A program made the position numbers and the translations under genes. Shown here piece by piece: positions 34,458-45,819 of a DNA stretch of 64,000 bases. The first letter of the stretch is position 1; every line of letters begins with the position of its first letter. The notes below the pieces were generated by a model that worked only from the letters and a program-made list of their open reading frames with translations, made no database searches and was not told the DNA's origin. The stretch is from Euonymus europaeus (lineage: Eukaryota; Streptophyta; Magnoliopsida; Celastrales; Celastraceae), in contig OY756963.1 in NCBI GenBank assembly GCA_963580455.1, positions 18,309,555-18,373,554 of the forward strand, in the 5' to 3' direction.

Positions 34458-35062
34458 TCCTGACCCAAACTTGCATCGGACAAACACACTAGCGGAGCTG
34501 GAAGTCTTCGCTAATGTCCTCGGTGATGTCTATTCGGCGAGTATAACTGTCACCTGGTTGAAAAGAACCGAGCCATCGCAGTCGAATTAGCTTCAGCTCT
34601 GAGCAATAAAAGCAAAACACTTGGAATGCAACACAAACCTAACACAAAATTGGATGGAAAAGCTTGAGAGAATGAGCGAACGAGAAACTGTTTTCATGTC
34701 TTATATTTGCATCTTACTTATCAAAGGGTGGACCAATTTTGCAACGGAGGAGGCACAGAAAAAACATACTACGGCATTAATAGACAAATGTCTAGTTTGA
34801 TAATTTAAACATATAATAATACAAGATTTCAAATAAATTTTCTGATAAAATTTATTTTAATTTACACAATCATCATATTTTAAAAGAGGGTAAATCCTAT
34901 CCTCCATTTTTTGTGAATGGATTTAAGAAAAATCCAACCGGAGCAGAAAAAACCGCCTTCTGGCTTTGTTTTCTTTGGCCATCATTTTTCTTACATCGAA
35001 AAAGAAAAGAAAAAAAAAGAAATTTGCAAAAGTGACCTCCTTCATAATCGAAAACCTATATT
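34458..35062. other. Spacer
   Basis: No gene recognised. The part next to 34458 may be the former 5' end of the SOSEKI fragment. Confidence 0.4.
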
Positions 35063-36366
35063 TGACCTATTTTTTTAAAAACTAAATAAATGACCTACTT
35101 TTGTCATCAAAAGACTAATAATTCTCTTCCACTTCACAAACATTCTTCCTTCGCTTCCTCCATTTCTCATTAACTTAATCGCTTATTCCCAATTTCTCAT
35201 TAACTTCTTCTGTTCTTTCCACTTCTCAATAGCGAAGTATCGACTTCTTTCTCATGCTATATATATGAAGGAAAATTCTCCAGTAGGTGGACTCACAACA
35301 TTGAAACACCAACGTCTTACTTGAGATTACTAATCTCGCCTGCATGTTTGTTAATGAAGAAGTTTCTCGTTGTGTTTAAAGTGACTGTGTGATGAGGTCG
35401 AGATCTTTTTTTTGTTGTCGAGTATTTCTTCATTTACGTGTTGAACTAGTCGAGTAGTTTGGTCGGGTAGTGCTCTTCATTTATGTTTCTATTTTTTATG
35501 TTGATCTGGTCTAGTAGTTCTTCATTTATTTGGTCGGGTAGTGATCTGTTCTATTTTTTATTTTGATCTAGTCGAGTATTTCTTCATTTATTTGGTCAAA
35601 AAGTGATATGTTCTATTTTTTTATGTTGATTTGGTCGAGTATTTCTTCATTTATTTGGCCAGGTAGTGATCTGTTCTATTTTTTATGTTGATGTGGTAGA
35701 ATAGTTCTTCATTTTTTTGATCGGGCGGTGATCTGTTCTATTTTTTAATTTGATTTGGTCGAGCACTTCAATATTTTCTGGTTGACCACTTCATTATTTT
35801 GGTCGAGTATGCGAGCATGACTTCATTATTTTTTTATCCAGCATATTTTATTTGTTTTATGTTTTTTAAAAAATTAAAAAAACCTCATGCAATTTGTGTG
35901 AGTGTTTTTTCCGTTTTCGGGGAATCGAAAAGATTTTTGAAAGCTAACAATCTACTATGATTGGAATCGAAGGTAGCTAGAGTATTGATGTGGAGGGGAA
36001 GGGTGGTGCCTCAGAACTATGCAGAAGCTGCATCTACTGCTCCAGAGTTCTAAGACCCCACTCTTTGCCTTCAGGGCAATATCCTCACTCCTTTCAATTA
36101 CATTTTGTAGGATATTTGTTAGCCTCCTTAATGTTTTCGATTGCCTAGCAACGGATAGAGCTCTCATGCAATTGCATGCTGACTTTTTTTTTTCTTTATT
36201 TTTAAAATGGGATGCTTGATCACAAATTAAAATTTTACCCGACTTAATTAAAAAATTCACACAACACAAAATTAAAAAAATGCCCGACCAATGCTCGACC
36301 ACTGAAGGGTATTTGGGTCATAATATTACAAAAATAGATCATTTATTTAGTTTTTTAAGAATTAGA
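35063..36366. mobile_element. Non-autonomous DNA transposon enclosing a minisatellite
   Basis: Left end AAAAACTAAATAAATGACCT (about 35077) matches the reverse complement of the right end (about 36330-36365, GATCATTTATTTAGTTTTTT), giving a terminal inverted repeat of about 45 bp with mismatches. The interior holds a tandem array (35455-35770) of about 62-bp units with TTTGGTCGGGTAGTGATCTG, and a 115-codon minus-strand frame (36302-35955) of unknown origin. No transposase seen. Mutator-like is the best guess. Confidence 0.55.
35455..35770. repeat. Minisatellite, about five units of 60-65 bp
   Basis: Repeated order of GGTCGGGTAGTG, TCTGTTCTATTTTTTA, TTGATCTGGTC and AGTATTTCTTCATTTATT with moderate divergence between units. 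Confidence 0.75.
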
Positions 36367-36654
36367 GTGTGTTGATAAGAGGGTAATAAATAAGAGTATA
36401 GTATATTACTAGAGTAATCATTATCCAACTCTCCCTATGGATAACCATTACATTCAAAATATAAAAAAATTTCTAAAAAAATTAATTGAATAAATAATAT
36501 ATATGCGTATCAAGATATGTATTTTTTTATCCATTTAATTTTAATTATTCATATAATTATTACGTCACTATCAAAGAAAGCCTTAAGAAAAATCTCAGAT
36601 ATGTGTTTTCGATTACAGCAGAGAGGTCATTTTTACAAATTACCAAAACAAAAT

Positions 36655-36715
36655 ACGCAACGCCTCTTCCTCTGCCTCTCGCTCTACCTCTCGCTCTACC
36701 TCTCGCATATGAGCC
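36655..36715. repeat. CCTCTCGCTCTA simple repeat
   Basis: A short run of (CCTCTCGCTCTA)-like units upstream of the F-box gene. The minus-strand Arg-Gly frame through it is an artefact of the repeat. Confidence 0.7.
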
Positions 36716-36899
36716 TATGAGGTGAGGTGTTGCTTGGGCATTGTTTACCGGGAGAATCTGACCCATTTCATATTCCACCGCCATTTCAAAGGAATCGCCA
36801 CGTGTTCCGTTTGTTTTTCTTGTGCCATTTAGCCCTTTTATTGAGACACTGATTTATAGGGCTCGCAGCTAAAGCTTTATTTCCGCCCTTTATTTTGGG

Positions 36900-38163
36900 G
36901 CTTTAAATTTATAGAGACCCAGTTGGGAACTGGCAGTGGAGGTTGATTTAATCGAGGTACGAGACGATATTCTTGAATCTTGATGGTTTCATTTGTGAAA
37001 GTGGTTTCACTTGTGTTGTTTTTGTGTGTTTTAATTGATCTGCTCGCGTCCTCTGATCTGTGTAATGTTGGGTTTTAGTTTTTTGATGTTGTCGGAATTT
37101 AGTTACGTGGGGTTTTGAGGTTTGATTGATAGGTAAGCATGGCCTAATTGCTCACCTTTGTCTACCTAACATTGGTTTTATTAATCAGACAGATCAGACT
37201 CAAAGAGAGCACCTTTTAGGGTTTGATGTTCAAATTAGTGATGGTTGTTTTCTGTGAAGAGAAAATATCAAGTTATCTTCTGATTAACTGCCTTATTCTG
37301 GTAAGAAATTTGACTAAAAAACATCTCCTTTATTTTTATCTTTTATAATGTTTTCTTTGTAAATGAAACTTTCCTGTTTTTCATCCTAATAGCTTCAATG
37401 TGGCGTATTATACTAAAAAGGGGGAAACCTTTTCTTTTGGAAAACCTTGAATCGTATTATTGTATATTGGTTGCCTTCAGGTTTCTGGCGTTTCTTTACC
37501 TATGTGATCTGTGGCTGATATTAATCTTATTTGAGTATGCTTTAGTTATGAAGTTGGTTGGTTTTGGTTGTCTCTATTAGTCATTGTTTCTTTCTTGGTC
37601 TGCCTATACTTTCGTGTGGTTGTCACTGTCTCAATCTGGCATTATTTCCTTTTGGACTTCTATTTAATTCCAGTATTTGTGCAAAATGTGTTATTCACCT
37701 TCAATTCTTTCATTTCTGAAGTTTGAGATGCAGAATTGTCTCTACTTAATGTCTCAGAGGCATCATTTGTAGTCATTGGCAATGCCATTTAGTTAATTTC
37801 TTATGCAAGAAATTTAGCAGAATTTGATTGATTTCTGCTGTGACGGGGAACATTTTTAAATGGATTAGATCGTTTACAGATAAATCATGTCCAAGTGGTC
37901 TGAAAACCTACGAATCTGAAATATAGAGAAGGTATTACAGGATAGAATTTGTATGCTTTTTTTTTTTGGTAAAAATTTGTATACTGTTTAATTCTATTAT
38001 TCATTCAGGTTGATCTTTTGGTTGTAAAATTCTTTTGCTTCCCCAATTGCTGTGCTGACACAAATTCAGTGAACTGGTTCTTTTTTGTAGGCACGAGTCT
38101 TCAATTTATTCCCAAGGAACATAATTTATTTTTGCTTTTGTGCTCAACCTTTAGCTTTTGATC
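36900..38163 (+). other. Probable 5' leader with intron of the HWS-like gene
   Basis: A leader may start near 36900 downstream of a TATAG-containing stretch. Donor-like sites are GAG|GTACGAG (about 36956) and TAG|GTAAGC (about 37132), with an acceptor TTTTTTGTAG at about 38090 just before the ATG. The HWS-type genes carry a leader intron in other plants, so this is plausible but untested. Confidence 0.4.
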
Positions 38164-39381
38164 ATGGAGGTGGAAACGTCATGGGTCAACCATTGCTTTG
38201 ATGACATAGCACGAGATGTTACTGAGTTTGATTCATTCTCAGAACTCAGTGATGAAGGCAATAAAGAAACTGATGTGGTTTCTGTTGACTTAATTCTGCC
38301 AGATGACCTATTGGAACGAATTTTAGCATATCTTCCCATTGGAAGCATATTTAGAGCAGGTTCGGTGTGCAAAAGATGGCATGAGATTGTCAGTTCTGCA
38401 AGGTTTATATGTAATTTTTCCCATTCCCCATCACATAAGCCTTGGTACTTCATGTTTACAAGCTCCGACGAACCACTGGGTTATGCGTACGATCCTGTTC
38501 TTCGAAAGTGGAATGGCATAGAACTCCCTTGCATACAAACACCCAAGTGGTTCATTGCTACTTCCCGTGGTTTGGTTTGCTTCATGGACAATAATATTAG
38601 AAGTGATTTACATGTCTGCAACCCTATCACAAAACAGTGCAAGCGGCTCCCAGAGCCCCCTGGTTTGAAATTTCCTGATTATAATACCCTTGCAATGTCT
38701 GTGAATAGGATATCACATGGTTATACCATTTCAATTGTGAAGTCTAAGCAAGTCCCAGGGAATTTTTTTCAGTGGGATCTTTCAATACATATTTATGATT
38801 CAGAAACAGCAATGTGGGTGACCTCTTTTAAAGAAGTTTTGACTGGGTGGAGGGGTGGTGATGAGAGTATGATCTGTAATGGGGTGCTTTATTTTTTAAT
38901 TTACTCAACTGGGGGTGGCACTCCAGAGACTCGCCACGGTCTAATTACATACAATCTTTGTGGCAGATCTTCCCATTGTTTGTTGATAAAAAGTTTCATT
39001 CCTGTACCTTGCCCTCTGACTTGTGGACGTCTTATGAACCTGAAGGAGAAGCTGGTAATGGTGGGAGGAATTGGGAGACCTAATCGACCTGGTGTAATCA
39101 AGGGAATTGGCATCTGGGTTTTGAATGGTAAAGAGTGGCAAGAAGTGACACGTATGCCTCGTAAGTTTTTCCAAGGATTCGGTGAATTTGATGATGTTTT
39201 TGCAAGCAGTGGCGCAGATGATTTGATCTACATCCAAAGCTTTGGCGCTCCTGCTCTTCTTGTTTATGACATGAACCAGAAGCACTGGAAATGGTCACAG
39301 AAGTGTCCAGTGATAAAGAGGTTCCCACTGCAGCTCTTTTCTGGCTTTTGCTTTGAACCTAGGCCTAAAATATGTCCATGA
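38164..39381 (+). CDS. HWS: F-box/kelch-type protein, HAWAIIAN SKIRT orthologue (At3g61590-like)
   Basis: Predicted 405-residue substrate-recognition subunit of an SCF E3 ubiquitin ligase. The F-box covers about 42-86 (LPDDLLERILAYLP ... GSVCKRWHEIV), binding SKP1. The rest is a kelch-like beta-propeller, with conserved GYAYDP, WDLSIHIYDSET, CNGVLYFLIYSTGG, GRLMNLKEKLVMVGGIG and FFQGFGEF blocks typical of the HWS clade. Coding part is one exon. The first in-frame ATG is 38164; the two codons before it start from TTG and are excluded. In Arabidopsis HWS affects organ fusion, shedding and microRNA activity; that role here is by homology. Confidence in the clade is high because similarity runs over the full length. 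Confidence 0.93.
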   Translation: MEVETSWVNHCFDDIARDVTEFDSFSELSDEGNKETDVVSVDLILPDDLLERILAYLPIGSIFRAGSVCKRWHEIVSSARFICNFSHSPSHKPWYFMFTSSDEPLGYAYDPVLRKWNGIELPCIQTPKWFIATSRGLVCFMDNNIRSDLHVCNPITKQCKRLPEPPGLKFPDYNTLAMSVNRISHGYTISIVKSKQVPGNFFQWDLSIHIYDSETAMWVTSFKEVLTGWRGGDESMICNGVLYFLIYSTGGGTPETRHGLITYNLCGRSSHCLLIKSFIPVPCPLTCGRLMNLKEKLVMVGGIGRPNRPGVIKGIGIWVLNGKEWQEVTRMPRKFFQGFGEFDDVFASSGADDLIYIQSFGAPALLVYDMNQKHWKWSQKCPVIKRFPLQLFSGFCFEPRPKICP

Positions 39382-41441
39382 TGTGGTTTCTTATTGGATT
39401 TATGTTGCAGAAATGTCAAATTTGTCTGAAATCTCATATTTCTCTTTCCTTTTTAGATTCATTTCCAATTATTTTCAAATCTATGTATGTTTCAAAATGT
39501 TTACACAGAATATACGAGCATTTACTGCTGCTCAGTCATGATAATGGGAATTTTTACTCTTTTAGTCTTGTTAGAAAATACTGCACTTGGAAATGGAAGT
39601 TTGGGACTTATAACTTATAAGTGAATCCCAGAGTTGCCAGTGTAATATGTGTTATTTGTTTTTTGATTATTTTATTCTGTAACTTTGGCATCATCTTAGT
39701 ATTCCTATGTAGTTGCAGTCATAAGGGTGTCTTGAATGGAGAAGTTCTTTGTAATCTCCAAAGAAAGATGACAAGATGTGGCGACATTTTCATCATCCCA
39801 GTCAAAGTTGAGATTTTTGCCTTTACCATACCCAACGAGTGATTTTTGTTTCTTCCTTGGAGCAGTAGTCAAGATCTAGTGAGCTTCCACGCCAAGTGAC
39901 TTCCTGTTGCTCCTTTCATTTGTTTTCTTCTTCGTTCCTCAAATTGGTGGTTTAGGTTTGGCTGCTGGGGTTCGGGGTCAGGACCACTCACTCTAGTGTA
40001 AAAGCTGGTGTGTCTCATAATGACGTTAGGCTCCATAACTAGTAATGAGTAGCATGTGGCAGATGAAAATCTTTCCAAACCAACATTGGTGACCACTACT
40101 CCTACTGCATGCTTGTTTGAACCACTCCATCAAATATGTCTCCCTGCAATCAATACTTTTTTCTTCTTCTAATAAGGTGTCATAGAAGTGGATTGACCTG
40201 GCTGTAATGTGGTTGGTGGAGAAGTGACAGTGGAAGCAGACAGGAGAATTGGTAGTTTATGTCAATGATATTGTTACCGGTTGGAGTGTTTGGCATAAGT
40301 AATCTTTTTAATGTGTTGCTTGCATTGCATGCATATGTTTTCTCCATAATGATGTGTTTGTGATTTCTTTTTTGGCATATTATGGGTGGGTTTTGTTAAA
40401 TCAATCTGGGAAACAGAAAGAGGAATGTATTGTTGCTTTAGGTTTTAATTTTGGACCACTCTGGTCTGGTGACTTGAGCTTAGGACCACTTGACTGGAGA
40501 GTGGGCCTCTGTTCCTTCTTCCATTGTTGATAATTGCTTTTTGTCTTGTAAACGACAGTGCTGTGCCAGTGCCCCTCGTGTACCAGAGACAGTAATCAAA
40601 TCCGACAACAATACACAGTGTCAGTGACTTGTTTCTCCTTCATTCACCACACAATGGTTTCACCAGTTTTAACTTGAAAACCACAACTACTTGTTCAATA
40701 ATGTTTCACGATTTGTTTCCCTTTGGGCAATGGGTATCCGAGGCCAACTAAAATTAAACAGACTAAAATAAGAGGACCAGAACAGGTGGTTGGTTTTACA
40801 AATGGTTTATTTTCATTGAGAAGTGATAAAAACATTGGTCTTGAATTTAATTTTCAAAGGAACAAACACATTAGGCTTTGGTGATTTGACCCAATTTAGC
40901 AGGTAACAAAAGGTAAGAAACACATGTATTCACAGATCTAACGTCATAAATGTTCATTCATAAATGTTCAAAAGATAAACTTGTATCTTTGAATGATTCA
41001 TTATTGAAAAAATCAGTTTTAAAACTCAACAATTTTTCGATCTTCTCCACAGAAAAGATATTTTAAATAGCTGGAATCATTACTCGGACTCATTGTTTTG
41101 GGGTATCCACCTGACCTATTTGAATTTTCATGTGAATTCATTGGTTGGTCCTATATATAGACTTGTAGGTTCTACATAAAACGACTCACCCAGCTTGGTT
41201 TGGCTTTGTTGACCAAAATGGTACGATTTGACCATTTGTGTTGGTTGGTCCAGAGACTTGCAAGAACTCCCTGTTCTTTTTACCTGGAAATGAACTATTT
41301 TAGCAGACAAGAAGTGGGAGAAACGAAGGATATCCACTCTGCAGGGTTGGGCTCTGTCTGTACTCTGCGGTGAAGTAAAATAGAAAGTTGAAACAAAAAT
41401 GAGTGAACCCCAATTTTGAAGAGTGGAAGAGGAGGAGAAGG
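39382..41441. other. Spacer between the HWS-like and coiled-coil genes
   Basis: 39382-39620 is probably the 3' UTR of the F-box gene. The remainder holds no supported gene. A minus-strand 137-codon frame at 41128-41541 overlaps the start of the next gene and is a shadow. Confidence 0.5.
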
Positions 41442-44400
41442 ATGGAGGGAAAAGAGAGAGCAGACAAAAAGAAAAAGAAAGAAGAATCGATGGTGAAAAG
41501 GTTGAAGGGCGGGATACTGGTAGGAAAAAGAGGAGGCCCATCTACTCCATCACCTACATGGAGGTTTCACTTCACATCTCCAAATCAAAATCAAACCAAC
41601 AACACCACAAGTGCCAGAAAGCTCTGTGCCAGCCTCTGGGAGATTCAGCCCCAACACCACGGCTCATTAACTAAAATGACCAACCGTGCTCGCCGTCCTC
41701 ACATACCCAAATACGAGGTTAAACCTCCTATTACCCCACCTGGTCAGGTACAGCTGTTATGACTAATTTTTACTAAGGATTTTAGATTTTCAGAAATTTA
41801 GGTTCTCTACTGTCATTAGGGAATTTGATTAATGGGTTAATTAATTCTGTTGCTTTTTGTCCGAATGAAGTTTTGATTTTTCTTGTCTATGTTTTGCTCA
41901 GTTCTTTCCTACATTGTTTTTTTTTTCAAAAGAAATTGTGCAATGATTAGCTTCCTCTATTTGCTTGTGGTCTGCTGCAGTTTCTTACCTGATTGTTTGG
42001 AGTTTGGTATTCTTCTTGGGTCTGTGAGTTTCATATTGTCCAGAAACACCCATCACCGTTGCTAGATTGGGATTCTTGGTTTTTGGGTTCATGGTCTTTG
42101 AGGGCAGTTTTCTTATGCATTTTCTTAATCTGAGTGATGAGAGTATCGGTATGAATTCAATGTTGAGTATGTAATTCTCATTTGGCTTGATACAATAGCG
42201 TTTAGGGATTATTGGGTTTCGAGTTTATTGTGTTTGAGGGCAGTTTTCTTATGCATTTTCTTAATCTGAGTGATGAGAGTATCAATATGAATTAATCTTG
42301 AGTATGTAATCTCGTTTGGCTGATACGATAATGTCAATAGCTTTTTATAAGAACTTTGTTATTAGTAATGCTGAGTGTGTTATTCTCTTGGAAGCTTTTG
42401 CATTTGGTAGGGGCAGGGTTGTCTTATGGCCGTCTTAACATCACATTTTGACTGGGGTATCGAAAGTTCATATACTTTGGGGTAGAAAGCTTGTATAGAA
42501 TTCATATACTAGGTTTAGCAATCTGTTGGGTGACTTATTCTCCTCAGAAAAACGAAGTATGGTGGAAACTATGTTTTCTTTATTAAATGATTCCAGCTTT
42601 ATGGTACTCTCGTAGGCAGATCAATGGCGCAAACTTGAATTTCAAAGCAATTGAACTTTCACAAGATTTTTGGCTTATTTTTCTTCTTTGTCTAACAAAT
42701 ATAACTTTTCGTTGATTTTACTCCAGCTGACAACTCCAAGCAGAAGCAGCTTGAGAAGTGATGTTGCAGCACTGATGCAACGGCATCGATTAGTTGGAGG
42801 GAAGCAGACTTTGTCTCATGCAAGTAATGGCAGCTCAACGGAGGTATACTGATGCTTTACCTCAAAATTCCTTTTATATACTTATGCATGAGCTTGTGTC
42901 ATCCTTGGATATAAGTATTACTGAGTTCTGCTATCAGAGTTCAGTCAGTGTGTGTTTGTGTTTCCTTTTAATAAAACATAGTAAATCACACATTAGGATT
43001 GGTGCCTGAGATTCTGTCAAGGTATTTGCAATATGATACTAAGAGGATGCATCTTCCTAAGCCCCCATATTTTTGAAACTGAAGTAGATTAACATGTTTT
43101 TCCTGCCATGTTATTTTTACTTATATAATTTTATATAATTTTATATAATAAAAATCCTCTATTTGTGATATTGCTGTGTGTCGTATCTCAAAAGTTTTGT
43201 TATATGTGATAAACTTACTGGTTATCGATACTTCATATTACAGCTTGTTGAAATGCAATATGAATACTTTGATACAAGACTTTTGAGGAAATAGAAATGT
43301 AATTGAGTGCTGTTTTGTTTACAAACCCAAGAAACAAAAACTCTCTTGCGCGAGTCTCTCACCAGATGTACGCAGCCTAACCGCCATATTGCACGAGACT
43401 GTTTGCAGGATTTAAGAATCTATCTTTATTTTTGGACTTGAGAGCCAAACATTGTGAACCTATAAGTTCATAACTCTCACTATAATGATACAATTTTGAA
43501 ATATAAAATTTGAACATTAACCTGGTGTCAATATTACTTTTTTTTTTCGAGTCTCGTAACTTAGTATGTGAAATCCCCTGTTTCAGTAGCATATTAACGC
43601 AAGTGACGTAAACAAATAGCACAATACCACTCTTATCTCTCAAATCCCAGGACCCAAAAACACGTTTACAACAGATCGACAAACTGGGCAACATTTATGT
43701 AAACGTCATATGAGTTTGTTGATGAATTCGATTAGTCTTTGTGAAGACACCATTTTTTTTTTTACTTCAGTTAATTATGCAGTGATTTTGTATCCCCACT
43801 TCTGTGTTTGGGTTTTATGATACTTCGTCAGATTAAAAGATGCTTTCCCTTTTTATTTGAACAGATTGCCCCTTATAATCCTGCCATGTCTCCCACGTGT
43901 TCATCAGATAATAATGGTGTGAAGGAGTCTAGGTACGGCCTCAAAACATCCACGGAGTTTCTCAAGGTGTTGAATCAGATCTGGAGTCTTGAAGAGCAGA
44001 ATGCATCCAATATGTCATTGCTGAAACCTCTAAAAATGGAATTGGATCGTTCACAGATACAAATTCACGAGTTGCTGAAAGAGAAGCAAACTAATAGGAA
44101 AGAAATTAATGACTTGGTTAAACAAGTTACAGAGAATAAAGTTCTTAGGAAGAATGAAGAGCAAGATCGAATCAAAGCTGCCATTCAGTCAGTGATACAT
44201 GAAGTAGGGGAGGAAAAGAAGCTAAGAAAGCATTCAGAAAGCCTGCACCGGAAGCTAGCTCGAGAACTGTTGGAAATTAAATCTTCTCTCTCTAATGCTT
44301 TGAAAGAACTTAAAAGAGAAAGGAAATCCCGGATTTTATTGGAGAATTTGTGTTATGAATTTTCAAGGAGCATTAGGGATTATCAATATGAGTTGTGTTC

Positions 44401-45193
44401 AATAAAAAACAAAGCTGGGATAGATTGTGTTGACAGCCCTGATCAACTGATTCTCCATATTTCAGAAGCGTGGCTTGACGAGCGGATGCAAAGGAAACTA
44501 GCTGAAGCTCGAAATAATTTACTGGAGGATAATACAATTGTTGACAAGTTAACAGCTGAGATAGAAACCTTCCTTCGTGCCAAACGCTCTGTTAAATCAA
44601 GGACTATTGGCAACTTGTCTGCAAATAAGGTAATTAAATGTAGCTCACGACGTGAGTCCTTCCCGTTCAATCAGGAAGCAAGTGCACCACGACATCCAGC
44701 TGATGAAGACGATTCTACTGATAGTGATTTGCGACATCTTGAACGACGCATGGGTTCAAGTAGAAAACAACTGAAAAATCATTCCGGGCATTGCGGTAAT
44801 GATGCTCAAGAACGCCATTTCGAAGAAAAAGTTAAATCAAAATCCAAGCGAAAAATGGTTAAAGGTTTTCCTACAGAGTCTGAAGAATGCTTGCCGAAGA
44901 ACAATGAACAGTTTCTCGAAGCTGCTCGACACTTCATAAAAAATCATTCATTGTCATCCGAAGGCGACAGAATTCATCCGGAGGGGGAACTGAAGGGAGA
45001 GTCTTGCCCGCGGTCTGTCTTTGCAGGTTGTGCTAGCCCAGTGAAACAATGGAAATCAAAATTGACGTCGCCTGAAATTGAGAAGTATGAATCATCTGCG
45101 ATGTTTCCTAGAGAAATAAAGGAAAACACACTGGAGGAAAAACTACTTGAAGCAAGAATAGAGGGTCGGAAATCTCGTTCAAAAGCTTCCTAA
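41442..45193 (+). CDS. Plant-specific coiled-coil protein (USO1-like, At5g41620 type), three exons
   Basis: Predicted 583-residue protein. Exons 41442-41747, 42727-42843 and 43865-45193, GT..AG introns, all phase 0. The N-terminus is very basic, followed by GKRGGPSTP (28-36) and an ARKLCASLWE block, both hallmarks of this plant family. Residues about 170-310 and 355-385 are long heptad-like coiled coil rich in Leu, Lys and Glu; the C-terminus keeps the family's ASPVKQW and LEEKLLEARIEG motifs. Relatives are annotated as intracellular transport protein USO1-like or as BRANCHLESS TRICHOMES-related, with cytoskeletal roles suggested for some. Function here is not known. The ATG at 41442 is the first in frame; 41490 is a possible alternative. 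Confidence 0.85.
42081..42345. repeat. Direct duplication in intron 1 of the coiled-coil gene
   Basis: TTTGAGGGCAGTTTTCTTAT starts at 42097 and again at 42233 (period 136). Shared text continues through ATTTTCTTAATCTGAGTG and ATGAGAGTATC. High similarity suggests a fairly recent event. Confidence 0.85.
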
Positions 45194-45482
45194 GCTTCTC
45201 ATCTGTCTAGAATGAAGATGATGGCCATGATCCTACATCTAGACCTGTGAAGTGCATTAGATTACATTTATCATTTTGGAATGTAGGTTAATTTGGATTA
45301 CAAAATGGATTATCGTTTAGATGTTTACATGGCTAAGATAAGATTTTGAGTTTATTGAGTCTAAAGATGTAGATGTTCAAGATTGATCAGTCACAAAAGC
45401 AAGCCATGTACAGCCAAATCAATGCTAATCTTCCATGCCTCAACCTATTAATTTCCGTTCATAGAGAAGGTGATTTAGGCTA

Positions 45483-45680
45483 TGCTTGACATAAAGGTTG
45501 GGTTGAGAAGTGTTGGGTTGGAATGAGTTCATAAAAGTGAACCATTGTTTTATATTTATGAAGGTTGGGAGGTGTTGGGAGGATTTATGTGAGTGAACAT
45601 CTTTCAACCCCTTACAATGAGGGATTGGGAAAATGGGTGTTGGAAGGGATTCGAACACCTTGAAGTGTTCACGTCAAGCA
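45483..45680. mobile_element. Small MITE-like repeat, copy A
   Basis: About 198 bp with inverted ends TGCTTGAC / GTCAAGCA, related in order and wording to the segment at 62995-63213 (GGGTTGGGTTG..., CAACC..., GTGTTC.CGTCAAGCA). Lies just after the coiled-coil gene. Target duplication not found. Confidence 0.6.
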
Positions 45681-45819
45681 AGGGTTCGGAGAGATTTGCT
45701 TATTCACGAATTCCTCCCAACCTCTTTCAAGCAAAATCTTAGTTTAAGTTTATCATCATAAGGTGATGGCAAACTCGATTCTGCACTTGCTTAATTTATT
45801 TGAATGATTCTTTGGTTCA

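Noticed and set aside
36560..36784. Arg-Gly repeat frame resembling an RGG protein
   Set aside because: Generated by the CCTCTCGCTCTA simple repeat on the opposite strand.
41128..41541. 137-codon minus-strand frame
   Set aside because: Overlaps exon 1 and promoter of the coiled-coil gene; Ser/Phe-rich shadow of a purine-rich strand.
45640..45665. GGATTCGAACACC resembling a tRNA T-arm
   Set aside because: No acceptor stem, D-arm or anticodon arm around it; it lies inside a MITE-like repeat.
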